Positions 32,126 to 43,259 are shown, counted from the stretch's first letter. The stretch: 64,000 nt of DNA from Phytophthora sp. 'mugwort' (GCA_033558025.1 JAUCEF010000011.1:2604001-2668000), one strand, 5' to 3'. Numbers and translations: made by a program. Notes: generated by a model from the letters alone, not told the origin.

Positions 32126-33402
32126 CTAGCAATTGCTGGGTAAGACGTTGAAGAAGTGGTATTGCTGGTCTCGGTCAAACACACCCACCACGGTGCCGCA
32201 GTCCGAGCATGTCACCGGGTAGAACTCGTCTTCTTGCAGCAGACAAGCAATTTGCTGCCCGCTCGTCGTTGACTTGTTGTCTGCAGCCAAATTCTGCCGC
32301 TTGTGGAACGGTAACGATGATGGCACGCGATTGCCTTCACTCGCCGTGTACGTGAGGATTTCATCTCTCTTGACGCGGCAGTTGATCGCTGACGTCGCTC
32401 GATACTGGTTGGTGTAGGTCGCATGCCTGCAAACACAAAGTTCCCGCCATCGCGGTTAGCAGAGGCACCACAAACAGCATCATCAACAATATAGTGGCAA
32501 CGCCTACCTTTCACAAATCATGCACACCGTCACGAAGCAACACGGGCAGCAAAGCGTGGCATCCGTCTCGGGCTTTGCAACACGAGCGCCACCTGCACAA
32601 ACGCAACAGCCAGGTACACGTCAGTTCGCCTACCACGTCTCCATCACCATGAAATTCCCAGGTTAAACTCACGCAAGTTCGTCTGTACCCACTGCTCGTC
32701 TGCGTCGTCTAGCTGCTCATCGTACAGTGGATCCGGCTCGACCGTCTCGTCATCTTCATCAGAATCGTCGTCATCGTCATCTCTCTCGGCAACAGGCTGT
32801 CGTCTGCCCATGCTCTTCTTCTCCGGTGCATGACCTTCCACCCGTTCAGCTACAGGAAGCGGTGACGCACCCGACACGTCCACATCCATCTCGTCCGTAA
32901 ACCTTACCACTCTCTTGTGCTGCGCCACGAACCGGAATGGGGCATCCCCCACATGGTCCCCATTATTCATAGCACTGCCTATAGCAGCATCCAGAGCTTG
33001 TTGCAGCTGCGTTCTACGTGAGTTGTGGTTCTTCAGGGCTCGAGGTGAGACCCTCAGCTCTTCACCACCTCCTCTGACGCCGTACACACCTGGTGCTGGA
33101 GCTTTAACCCTTTCTCGAGTCTCTCTGATATCTTGACTCGTTGGTTTACTGCCGCTTAAACTGCCGATAGGCGTTAAGATCTTCCTTGAAGCCGAAGAGG
33201 AACCAATGGAGCTCGAGGACGCGAACACGGAGGCCAACTCGTCCACAGGATCGCAGCTTGTACCAGCGACAGGTGACGCTGGAGCATCCTCGACATCACT
33301 CACGGACTCGTCGCTGGGTAGGAAGGCGAAATAGTCCTCGCTGTCGGCGCTGTATGCAGAGAAGGCTACGTCGTTGGCGCCATGACGTCGCGGCCAGTGC
33401 AT
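32126..33402 (-). CDS. EAPP: E2F-associated phosphoprotein (EAPP) homologue (3 exons)
   Basis: Exons on the minus strand are 33402-32673, 32592-32508 and 32426-32126, giving 371 residues in frame. The N-terminal two thirds are acidic and disordered, with a DDDDDDSDEDDETVEPDPLY tract leading to YDEQLDDADEQWVQTN. Exon 2 encodes paired cysteines (TLCCPCCFVTVCMICE). Exon 3 continues with RHATYTNQYRATSAINCRV and ends with DEFYPVTCSDCGTVVGVFDR and YHFFNVLPSNC, the hallmark of the EAPP C-terminal domain (two CxxC-type pairs, probably zinc-binding). In animals EAPP is a nuclear phosphoprotein that modulates E2F-dependent transcription; that role here is by homology only. Both introns (80-81 nt) fall inside the conserved domain. 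Confidence 0.92.
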
Positions 33403-34641
33403 AGTGCACTTTTGTGTGAAGAACGCTGATTGGCGTCATCATTTCGGTACACGGCCGTAATCGGTAATCAGAAATTTGTCGATAATTCGGACAATTGGCA
33501 CGGCACTCCATGCCGGCTGGTCCTACCAAGTAAGGGATAGGTGTGAAATGCCACAAGCGGCGGAACATCGGTACGCTATTGCCATCCTACCACACAGTGA
33601 AATCTACTGCTAAGCTACAACTCTCATCGTTTCCTGCTAACTAAGATGACAGTCCAATTCGTTGACACTATATTTCGGGAATTTTGGGGGGTTCTCATAG
33701 TTAGCCTATGAATATGACGCTTCAGCATGTAGCTATCATCGGTGCGAATATCTCCGACGCTCCTCGCGCAAAAAATAAGCTATTTGGCATCGTAAAAAAA
33801 AAAAACCTACCGCCCTCGGCCAAATCGTGGGCCTAAACGACGACGAAATGATGGAATAGCAGTTCAGACTAACATACTTTCAATACGACGAGCTGCGAGG
33901 CTTATGGTGTGAGCAAGAGTGCCCTACAGCGACGTGCCAGCGATCAAGCGGCACTCCATGCCAAGCGGTGGACGAACCCCATTCTAACTGAAGGTAAACT
34001 GCAAGGTATGGTGGACTCGGTTATTGGACGCACCGCAGTGCATTACGACCAAAGAACTCGGCTTTTCGTTCGACGAACATAGTCAGTATTCACGAGAGAT
34101 CCCAGTCAACTATCCCTCTACCAACTGGATGCGTGGGTTTATCCTCGGAAACAATAAAGATATACGCTCCAGCGTTGCCGGATGGATTTGATTCATTCTC
34201 CGATGATGTACTAAGTATGTTATCCAGTTCATTGAGAAGCTTCGCATTGGAACACGCACCGACGACTTTCGACTCCCGACGACTTCGCCCCACCGGAGGA
34301 CGTGAATTGGCGGTCGTGGTTGCCTGTGGCAGGAACGTTGGACAAAAAGTAGGCAGCGGCACCCTTAGCGCAGCAATGAAATCACCGGGTACCAGAGGGT
34401 CAGTAAGGCCATCGGTTGGTAATCGACTGCATCAGAAAACGCTAACGTTGACGGACGTTTGACCGGCATAGTTTTGCTTCGCATCCGCATCATTGTCACC
34501 GCTCTCGTGGAGCTATTTGAGGGGTTGGCGTTCGATGTGTGGTCCACTAAAGCGTGAGCATTGAATAAAAAGCTGTTAGTGCTGCCGCCAGCACAACCTT
34601 GGATCGCTTTTTCGACACGCTCGAGAAGCTCTCCGTGGGTA
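33403..34641. other. Intergenic, no gene recognised
   Basis: 1.2 kb upstream of the EAPP homologue. One plus-strand frame at 34133-34462 (109 codons) and the opposite 34090-34362 lack recognisable motifs. The Ser/Pro/Arg-rich 34260-34330 could be a transposon remnant. Confidence 0.35.
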
Positions 34642-34779
34642 GAAGTTCTGCCTGGTCATTATGGCAAGGTTTTTACGTTCGAGGAAGATATTTCGCTTGG
34701 CCAAATGATGTGTTGAAGTTCTGCCTCGTCTTTCTGGCATGGTTTACTTTTGAGGACGATATTTCGCTTGGCCAAATGA
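34642..34779. repeat. Two-copy tandem repeat, period 73 bp
   Basis: Copy 1 (34642-34708) and copy 2 (34715-34779) both start GAAGTTCTGCCT and end GATATTTCGCTTGGCCAAATGA, with moderate divergence between. Confidence 0.75.
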
Positions 34780-35460
34780 GATATTTGCGATATGGCACTT
34801 TTGGCTCATATTCATTTCTAAGACATGGTGCGTGCGTGCCATCAAGATGAGGCTGTGTGCCATAACAATGGTAACAGCCACTCCGAGGAATTATTCAGTT
34901 TCTTGGCTGAGCCGTAACTATCCACTGCTGAATGGCTGACTCTGTTTGGATTTGAACGGCGACGGTTTACATATGGTTGCTGAGCGAACTGAACGCGGTT
35001 GCTTGTGTGCGCTTAGCTTAACCATTTCGTGCGCCTAAAGGATATATTATACTATACAATTTTAAGTCAAATGCTTATTTTAGGGCGCTGCTAGCGTAGT
35101 TCGTCCGAGGAAGATGTATGACTCTCCGAGTCTTAGCTGTGGTTCTTCCAACCCCTAAGGTCTTCGCGGAGGCTTAGATCCCTTTAGTTATACCACTAGA
35201 GACTCAAAGAGCCAGTATTCGTAAACCTAGGACGATACTCTCTTTGATGCTAAAACTGAACTGTTATTTGTTTGCTTATCTGCGGCAAAGCCGCCTGTGG
35301 TGTAAATGTATTACTTTAACTATCCACCCTAGTTAAATCTGGTCAAATGCACACCAAGTGGCCCCGTGGCAACGTACTAAAATCCTGTTAACCCAAGTCG
35401 TACCAAGTACCACTTTTTGAAAGGTGACACGTAGCATGGCAACACTTCGTGTTACTTTCC
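34780..35460. other. Intergenic, possible decayed LTR sequence
   Basis: No gene. AT-rich at 35040-35060. The stretch 35090-35350 has no coding signal and may be part of an older LTR. Confidence 0.3.
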
Positions 35461-37017
35461 TGTAACTCCGTTACACTTTCCCCTCTAAACAGTGGACACA
35501 CCGTATCCACGAGGGTCTGATTACGTCAGTCTAAAAGCAAGGAACCTTCCGCTATAAGAGCGTTTCACTGTCCGTTGCGCATCGAGTGTCCGCGCTCAGA
35601 TGCCCACCGCCAATTGGTCTTTGACCTCGCTCGTTTGCCTCGCGATAACAGCTCTCATCGGGGGCTAAGCCCCTCTGTGTCTCCGGCACCTTCGTTACCC
35701 TCGTCGTCCCGTCCCGGAGAGGTCTCTGACCGCGCGCCACCGGTACCCACGAGGCTCTCGATGCTTGAGTATCACTCAGCGCACAAGCGTCTATATACGG
35801 TCAGAAGACCATGTGTGGCGATGGTGAAGCCTCTGGAAGCAGTGCCCCCACGCTCTTTGCGCGAGATACCCTCTTTGACGACCTTGGGGAAGGTAAAGAG
35901 AGGGTCGGCTACACTGAGTCCGTGACCGGTAATAGCCCTGTCCGCTTGCAGAGCCCGCGCCGATAACTGTGCGCTTCGAATCCTTTCGAGCTCTCGACTC
36001 CACGAGCCTTGCGCAATGCGCCTCCGCTACCTTCGCGGGGAACAGAAGATGATCCCATGGGATCGGTGTCGTCACCAATCCTTTGGACAAAGTCCAGGAG
36101 CAACAGCTTGCTGCTGATCCGCAGCTCTCGCGCTCGCAGCGGCCTATGACTCGGCCATTGCTTACCCCGTTACGTCGTGACTATGGCTTCGAGCCTCGCG
36201 ACCCAAGCGAAATGGCTCGCCGAGCAGCGTCGGGCTGCTGGACACGTATGCGATTGGATCGGCGGCCACTACGCCCGACCAGCTCGCCGTGCGATAGTCT
36301 CTCCGAGCTTTGAACGCTTCTGGCTTGCCTTATGCAAGCATTGGGCCCATAACCCCTATTGTGAATCAGGTCCGCAGCAGAGCTCTGGAACCAGGACGAG
36401 GGCAATGAAGTAAATGTGAACACTGACTTCCTATTCCTACTTAGCTCAGCTCTCGCTTCTTTTGATACACTTAATCCTTAGGCGTTGTTTCGAGACTGAG
36501 AAGATATACAAAACATGCGCAAAGAGGCATTAGAGCACCCTTAGCTCAGCAGTACTGTGCTCTTGGTTGTTATTGGGCCCTGTCCCTTTTGTGGGAGACT
36601 ATGTCGATCGTTTCTCTCTGACCGCTTAATCCAGAGATAGCGCGCTACGGGTGGAGATGCCAGCCCTTACGGCTGTAAGCGGAGCCGAATCCGAACAAAG
36701 TAAGAAGGATCAAGTCGCTACATTTCTGCAACAGACCCGTGCGTGTTCATCGCACATGGGAATTCTCACCCTTGGTTCTGCCTGCATCTCCAAAGCCTCT
36801 GCTGAAGCGAGACGTTTGCTACGGCGTAGCCTTCGCCGAAGACCTTACAGTATGCACACAGAGCACGTGGATACTGAGACGCGGGGTGGGGGCTGTAGTA
36901 CAGGGTGGGGCAGATCTGACCAGCCAGTTGCTGGCCTTCGTCAGTTGCTGTACCCCCCCCCTAAAAACCATTTATGAGCAGAGCATCGAGCAGCTCATTA
37001 ATTATTTGAGAGTGTAG
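35461..37017 (+). mobile_element. Ty3/Gypsy-like LTR start and non-autonomous remnant
   Basis: TGTAACTCCGTTACA at 35461-35475 is a palindromic LTR opening, nearly identical to the one at 63132. A TATA-like GCTATAAGAGCG at about 35550 fits an LTR promoter. Downstream are two protein-like pieces without assignable domains: 36177-36413 (AKWLAEQRRAAGHVCDWIGG) and 36739-37017 (VCYGVAFAEDLTVCTQSTW). They could be Gag remnants; no protease, RT or integrase was found. Right LTR border unknown. Confidence 0.4.
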
Positions 37018-38191
37018 GAATATACAAAGTTCGACAACAGCGTCGTCGACGTCGTCAACAAGAAGATCAAGGTGATTTCGCTGCGAGTTTGGGGGTTATG
37101 GCCAGTGAACGGCAAAATGCCGAAGTGCTATTAATGAAGAGCAGATCGAGGACTTAATGAGTAATGCTGCATTATGGCTACGACATCTTCATGCTCTATG
37201 GGCGTAAAACTCCAACTATGAGCAAGTACATCAGCATTGCAAAACTGGCTGGACTGCAAACCGTTATGGCTATGATTGGTTAAATGTTCCTTGTTTCTGG
37301 AGACAAGTGATTAGCGTAAATAGGTAGTGGTGACAGTTTGACTACTATAGTCAGTCCAAGTCAAGCAGGACGTTGCACGCCGTTATGATGTGATTGGTCA
37401 AATACCTAGGGATTGAATGCAAGTGATTAGTTTAAGGTACTTAGTAGTGATGACAGTTTACCGCTGCACTCATTTCTGGAGGCTGCAAAAGTGACTCGTT
37501 TCGGCTATCATAGGTTATGGAGGCAGGTGATTGAACATAATAGTTTAGGGAATAATATTATGTGACTATTGGAAAAATAAGATATTTGGGACGAAAATGA
37601 ATTATCGAATAGTTATTATGGAATATATTTTCAGCCTCATTATCTTTTTCGGATTGGTATAACGGTTTTATTTCCGATCTCATCGACAGACTTCGTGCCT
37701 TTAGTGGAGGTCCAGTCGCCGGTTGATGAGCAGCTACTGTCGACAGACGCCTCGCTATTGCTGCCTACGCTGTTTGTGAAAATGCTCATGACTCCGATCA
37801 GAAGTGACAACATCAAGCACGGGGAGCCACGGAGGCTCAACCTCAAGCTTTGGAAATCACGGCTGAAGTGGGGGGCTCACGTCTTCCAGCGAGGCCGTTT
37901 GCACAACAGCTCGAGACACGATAGGTCATGCACCAATGTTGCTGTCTCCAGTGCAAGCGCTAGAACCGAGAGAGCAGCCTACCATCGACCGGATCAGCGC
38001 GTCGTGCACATGGCAGCATCCTAACCACGACCGAGGACATCGTATGAGAGCTGAGCCCCTGCGGAGAAATTGAAACAACAACTGATAAAAGGGGTGCACA
38101 AATTGCGTCAACCGCGATGTACTTAGGAAATGCAGAATCAGTACAGACCCGGCAATGAAATTAAGTCAGCCGTAATACCTACCTTGGCGCT
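37018..38191. other. AT-rich intergenic with diverged repeats
   Basis: 37020-37640 is AT-rich with the repeat pair listed separately. 37640-38150 has only short frames; one on the minus strand near 37813-37640 begins with a hydrophobic stretch, but was rejected as a gene. This is the 3' flank of the SPF30-like gene. Confidence 0.4.
37263..37460. repeat. Two diverged direct repeats, spacing about 119 bp
   Basis: Both copies (37263-37340, 37382-37460) share GTTATG...TGATTGGT(T/C)AAAT, AAGTGATTAG, and TAGTG(G/A)TGACAGTTT in the same order. A partial third copy follows near 37513. Confidence 0.55.
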
Positions 38192-39404
38192 CTAAGTGTG
38201 TTTCGGCTTCTTGTTCCGTGCATCCTGGAAGTCCGTCATGCCATGGCCGCTGCCCACAACGCCCACGCGGCCCTGCACCGTATCCGGCGAAGCAAACATA
38301 CTCGAACCACGCTTAGATAGCACTCCACTAACACCTTTCTTCAAACCTTTCTTCTTGGCCTTGTACTGGAAAGCCTTCCAGTCATGCTGCTTGATGTTTC
38401 GTTCGTTGTCAATGTTCTTGTGGCGGTTCAGGCTCTTGATCGCACGCACGCGTTTGCGTTTACGCTCCTTTTCAGCCTCCGTGTCCGTAGGCAAAATCTG
38501 CAGGTTCTCCGGGATCTTAATGGGCTTCTGGATTACGGCAGATGCCACAATTGGCGCTGTTGCAGTTGCAGCATGCGCAGCAGCACCATCAACTGCATTA
38601 GTAGCGCTAGTCTGAACACCAACAGCGCCTACCTCCGCGCTGGCCGTCGCTGTAGGGATCAAATACTCGTACGGCACCTCCTCCGAGTTGCCATAGCCTT
38701 CAAACAGCACCTGAAACCCCAACTCCGTGACCTTCGTGACCGAACATGGGTACACTACTGCATCAGCATAGTACTTGGCCTGGCACTTGAATCCCTCTGC
38801 AATAGCCTCCTTCGCCGGCAGCTTGGCAGCTTGCTCACCATCGACCTCAATAACTCTTAGAGCATCTTCTTTCAGTTCTGCAGTGGTGCCGAAGCCCAGG
38901 AATTTGACGCTGTAGCTGCCGTCACTAGTCACCGAGTCCACGCGCGCCGGATACCACACTCCTTGCTGCAGAGCCTCCACCGCTGAGGCTGGCGCGTATT
39001 TTAATCCTAAGGCACCACAATATATAGGGTCAGCATTTTGGCAGCATTTCGTCACAATTAAAAACATAAGTGTTGTACCAAGCTCCAGAGAATCCTGACG
39101 TCGGTACTGGGGGTTCTTCGTCTCTGAAACTTGAACAGACGACACAGCGTTCACCTTGAGATCAATCTGTAGTAAGAAGTAATAACAAACAACCACGAGT
39201 TAGCTATGGAACTCGTGTCAAACAGCTCCGCACTAGCCGCACCGTCTCCTTCGTGAGCTGGATGACCTCCACGAGGTCCTTGGCGATACCCAGGAACTCA
39301 GTGTTCGTCGGGTCGGTCTGCAGCAGCTCGTGGATGTTCTGGAGCTGCTCAGTGAACGTCACGAGACGCGCCTCCAGCTCTTCGAGACTCGCGTCTGCCG
39401 ACAT
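38192..39404 (-). CDS. SMNDC1: SPF30/SMNDC1-like splicing factor with two Tudor domains (3 exons)
   Basis: Proposed exons are 39404-39234, 39166-39079 and 39006-38192, in frame for 357 residues. The N-terminus MSADASLEELEARLV...KDLVEVIQLTKET matches the SPF30 helical start. A first Tudor-like module, QQGVWYPARVDSVTSDGSYS with FLGFGTTAEL, is followed by a second, GFKCQAKYYADAVVYPCSVT with VLFEGYGNSEEVPYEYLIP. The C-terminus is Lys-rich with HDWKAFQYKAKKKG and SSMFASPDTVQGRVGVVGSG, the SPF30 signature. SPF30 is needed for assembly of the tri-snRNP into the spliceosome and its Tudor domain binds dimethylarginine. The first donor is not unique (39234 preferred). The second intron (39078-39007, 72 nt) is inferred because retaining it would insert a hydrophobic segment before the Tudor fold. 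Human SPF30 has one Tudor domain. Confidence 0.85.
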
Positions 39405-39646
39405 GTTGCTCACAGTATGCCACACAAGCCCGAAATGTCGGCGATTTCTTTTTTGCCAATCAACGCCAACTGGATGTACAGCTTTGTCATTGGATAAAAC
39501 GTCTGGCCAAAAGAGTAGTGTATACAATGCAGTATACACACGGTTTATTAAAGTAAATGTCGAGTACGGAGCGTAGGTGTCTTTTGATCTCTTCCAGGTG
39601 AGCAGGGGTAAAAAATACTAACCTGTCCTGAGTAGCAACGGTTGGT
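39405..39646. promoter_or_regulatory. Shared divergent promoter region, SPF30-like / PSMG4-like genes
   Basis: 242 bp separates the two start codons. It contains two CCAAT boxes in opposite orientation (CCAAT at 39456-39460, ATTGG at 39489-39493) and a perfect palindrome, GTGTATAC-6 nt-GTATACAC, at 39518-39539. This arrangement is consistent with a bidirectional promoter; use of these motifs is inferred. Confidence 0.5.
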
Positions 39647-40117
39647 ATGGAGCTGCAGCAGCTGCGGCTGAGCGACGACGCGGGACTGCGCATCATCGAG
39701 CTGCCCGGGACGCTGCTGGACCAGAGCTATCTCGTGGAGATCTGGTTGCTGAGCAACTGCATCTTCGTGTGGATGGGGTCGGCGACCGACAAACCTCGCC
39801 TCGGGTGCGCAGATGTATCCAGCAGTACTGTATGGTTATCTGCTACTTATTGTCGATGATTTTCTTTTCTCCTATGGTGCTGCAGGTCGCTGTCGACGGC
39901 CATCGCCACGCGCTACAGCCCCATGCCCCTCATCACGTCCATCGTGGGGGCCCCGGAGATGGAAGAGCAGCAGATTGCACAGAGACTTGCACGACGCACT
40001 GGCCGGCAGTGTTTTGTCTCGTGCCAGTTGCCGGATCATATTCCTGAGCTCTTTGCGTACGTGGAAAAGCAGGTCACCAAGCGGTTGGCGGAGGAAGGCG
40101 TCGCGGAGAAGAAGTGA
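39647..40117 (+). CDS. PSMG4: Proteasome assembly chaperone 4 homologue (2 exons)
   Basis: Exons 39647-39804 and 39886-40117 join across an 81-nt intron (donor CTCGG|GTGCGC, acceptor CTGCAG|G) for 129 residues, close to human PSMG4 length (123). Conserved features are YLVEIWLLSNCIFVWMGSA, then ATRYSPMPLITSIVG and IAQRLARRTGRQCFVSCQL, ending LFAYVEKQVTKRLAEE. PAC3-PAC4 heterodimers guide assembly of the 20S proteasome alpha ring in the cytosol. No targeting signal. Divergent from the SPF30-like gene. Confidence 0.9.
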
Positions 40118-40450
40118 ACGGGACTTCAATAGCTCCTAGCAGATTGACAGCTCGAGCGAGAACGACATGTCGATTGCAAGTACTGACGGGTGGTATGTTT
40201 CATCGATTAGCTTGCGAAGGACGGATTAAACTTATAGACATATCCAGACGGATAAGCTCGAGGAAGGTACATGTAGACAGCAATCATGAGGCCCACAAAA
40301 TCTGAAACCTTGTCGTACGGGGACTGATGTCTGAAGAGAAGTTGATTTTGTGAGAGCGATCGTGCACGAAAAGCTGCTATAGTTGCTGCGGAAGCAATAT
40401 GTTTTCGAGCAATGTATTTCTCGATATAAATATTTGCACTTAAATACGAT
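40118..40450. other. 3' flank of the PSMG4 homologue, no gene
   Basis: Ordinary composition to about 40350, then shifting to AT-rich at the start of the relic that follows. Confidence 0.35.
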
Positions 40451-40803
40451 TTGCTCTATACAGATCCGCCTCACCAATTTAATACCTTCGGTGAAAGCTA
40501 TTCGTACTATGTACAACAACTTATTACCTATCAGAACGAGCATTGTGCATATAAACAACTATTGGGACCGAAGTCGGTGAATGCTCAACGTATTAGGTTA
40601 GATGAATTATTAGCTTGCACAGCTACTATTTATCCTAATTTCTTCAATTTTGGCGAGGGGGAATTGTATTTTTATACTTAGTACGCGTCGAGAATAATTA
40701 CTTACATGTTAAGAATAGTCTATATCCTTGGGTGACGGCATTACTCGAAAAGATTATCGATCCGCATTTACATAGAACAATTTTATGTACAATCATTCAA
40801 TAG
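40451..40803 (+). pseudogene. AT-rich coding relic of unknown origin
   Basis: One frame from 40451 to the TAG at 40679-40681 reads FNTFGESYSYYVQQLITYQ, CAYKQLLGPKSVNAQRIRLD and TIYPNFFNFGEGELYFYT. A one-base shift then continues as VENNYLHVKNSLYPWVTALL and EKIIDPHLHRTIL to a TAG at 40801-40803. There is no ATG at the 5' end; the frame opens after an upstream stop. Third codon positions are mainly A/T, unlike the GC-rich cellular genes around it. I do not recognise the protein. The length of consistent reading argues for former coding sequence. Confidence 0.4.
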
Positions 40804-41374
40804 CAATATAGATACGAAAGCATAATATGATTATGACAGGATGCTTGAAAAGATATCGCATTGTTTTGATTATTGATTTATGGTGAAATGAATAATAATA
40901 ATATATCAATTACTTTATATCAATTACCTCGATATTGACTAACAATACAAAATTGCCTCCATACTGATTGAAGATTTCTTATGGAAGTTTTTGGGGCGTA
41001 ACGCTTGCTGCAGGAAGGAATGATGATAGCCTCGAAACGCTCGTAGTGGAGGATATGGACAAGCGAAGCGGAGTGACGGCTATGAACTAATGGCTTCTCC
41101 GGTACACCAGTAATAAATGAGGGAGCTCGGCTTACATTTCGAGATTGTGAAAAGGTGCTGTTTGGTTAACGACGGTGAACGATATCACTCTGCTTTATAG
41201 AGGTAATGACGAGCGAGTGCGCTCGAATGAGTCGAAGCGGCAGTGTTCGGAACGCGACGGATGCAGGCTCAGCAGTGAGCACGAGAAGCAGATGCAAGAA
41301 CCCGAGTGATGATTTTGCTTGCTTCCGAGTCGTTGGCATACTATCCACGGCAATACACGTACAAACATCAATCA
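40804..41374. other. AT-rich spacer
   Basis: 40800-40990 is strongly AT-rich, with TAATAATAATAATAT-like repeats. No gene seen. Confidence 0.4.
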
Positions 41375-42926
41375 TTACGGCGCAGTTATTGCAAATTCCT
41401 CCATTAAAGGTGTTAACGGCGCCTGCCAAAACCGTACAACAACGTACCTACAGCGGGCTAGTGACGTCACAATTCTCCTTGTTGGTGCGCGGGCAAGCAT
41501 GCATCTCAAAATTTGCGGGACGTAAACTGCTGCGATGTCTACATCCACTTGCACTCCGAAAATAGACGCCCAAGCGTTTGAATTCGGAGGCATCAGCGTC
41601 GATAGAGCGGCGTACGCCACCTGCTCCCCAGGCGGCGCTTGGTCCCGTGATGGTGGATTATCTGCGCAGCGTAGTCCTAGTCCCTCGCGCTCGCTTCCAG
41701 TTGTGCTCGGCCGATCATCCGCTTGTGTGCACTCCGAGCGCTTCAGTGCCGCAGCCTCTGTCGCCGACAGGCTTTTCTCAGCGACCAGCATGACGACGCC
41801 GTTCTCGAAAGCGGGAGAGTGCACAAATTTAGACGTAGGTTTCAGGTACTCGTTCAAAATTGGGTAGTCAGCCACAACCGAGTCAAACAGAAGGCGTACA
41901 TCACCCATGGTCGTCGCTTTATACTGCAGTCGCTTGCACACACTGTCGATCTTCCGTAGATGGCGCAGCACATCCCCCAGCTTCTTGTGCTCGCTGCTAG
42001 TCGGGATGAAGTCCTCCACCGCCTCCACGAGCCGGACTCGCAGCCGCAGGGCCACTAATCGCTCCAATATCGCGTAGGTTGACGACCAGCGCGTTCGTTT
42101 CTAGGTGCGGAAGGAGTGGACTTGTGCAGCTCAGCGGCATTGTTCGGCTGGCGCAACTGAGACATTAGGCTCTTAACCTTATGTAACATCGGTTCGTGCT
42201 CGGTTCAGAAAAAAAAAACTTGCTGAACAGGTTGAACCGGTGAGAGGCACCTGACCAATGGAGCGCCGAGCTTCGTGGCGATGCTGCGGTTTGTGTTACA
42301 GTTATATGTGACGATAAACTGCACCATGTCCACCGTCTTATTGTATACGGCCAATACGGCCAATCTGTTACGGAAAAGCGCAATGTGAGCACGCCCTGAC
42401 TTCGTCGTCCAGCAGCGACAGCGCGAGCAACGTGCGCTGGGGTCGCTCGCCAAATGAGTAGAGTGCGAAGACGCCGAAGAAGTGCATGGTCTCGTGGCTC
42501 TCACCGTCGAGCAGCAAACCGAACAGGTCGCCATCTCCTCGTCGGATACGATCCCCAGCTTTGTAGCAACCGTAATCATGTCGGCCTTGAGAGCCTTGGA
42601 GTTGTTGGAAGCCACTTGGACATGGCTTTTGTCCTCTCGTCGTCTACCTCACACAGAGGCATGCTCTTCTCATCGATCCACCGCAACCACTGGAAACGGG
42701 GGATGTTTTCTCGGAAACTCCAAGCTAAATGCTTTGAAAGGGCGTTCGCTGCCGCGCTAGTGGGAGTCGTACTGCACGTGGAAGTCTCGTGGCGGCTCGC
42801 CAAGCGCGAAACAAGTTGGAGAAGCCCGTTCCGAGCAGCTGCTTTCATCCAGCGCCGCATAGCTTGCACCGATGACGCGCTTGGCCTTGAGGCTCGAAGA
42901 AGACCGCGCAGAGGTCCTGTTTGCAA
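41375..42926 (-). pseudogene. hAT-like transposase relic
   Basis: From 42926 down: an N-terminal part with frames giving FRENIPRFQWLRWIDEKSMP, then ATKLGIVSDEEMATCSV (42540-42590). YNKTVDMVQFIVTYNCNTN and ATKLGAPLVRCLSHRFNLF (42200-42330) fall in the catalytic core (DN-C-TN and C-SHRxNL are typical of hAT families). An RWSSTY-like segment upstream of ERLVALRLRVRLVEAVEDF (42000-42100), LGDVLRHLRKIDSVCKRLQY and FDSVVADYPILNEYLKP make up the longest open piece (42067 to about 41520). Frameshifts near 42220, 42160 and 42090 break it. The catalytic Asp of DNCNTN reads as Tyr. Confidence 0.6.
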
Positions 42927-43259
42927 CCATAGTCGCAGATTTAAAAGTGAGATTACCTTTTTACTCTATGTATTATTGAGCTTACCAAACACTAACGAGC
43001 TTTAGGAACCACCCACCATGCTTAACCGTCTCGATTCTCGCGTATCCATTCCAGCGCCAGTGATTGTGAACCGCTTAATGAACCGGGCTGCCGCTTCTGA
43101 CTGAAACGAGGTACTCTTCGTCAATAATTTCGTTAAATCAACTACAGAATTTTGAGGTGGGGTAGCCCCCTCTCTGCTCTCCAAAAGGGGATTTACCTAA
43201 AGCTGCAGCGATATTTGCTCTGGTTGAAGTCTATTGGCTGAAACCTGAATGGCTACCAG
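42927..43259. other. Spacer between hAT and pogo relics
   Basis: No gene. GGGGTAGCCCCC-type sequence at 43156-43168 resembles motifs near the pogo relic at 48.65 kb and may mark a transposon end. Confidence 0.35.

Noticed and set aside
37640..37813. Minus-strand small ORF beginning MLSLLIGVMSIFTNSVG, resembling a secretory signal peptide and possible effector
   Set aside because: The longer frame opens with TTG, not ATG. From the first ATG only about 57 codons remain, there is no RxLR, LFLAK or Cys-rich pattern, and it lies in AT-rich repeat sequence.
40451..40803. Idea that the AT-rich relic is a mitochondrial DNA insert
   Set aside because: The translation does not resemble any oomycete mitochondrial protein that I can recall, so the origin is left open.
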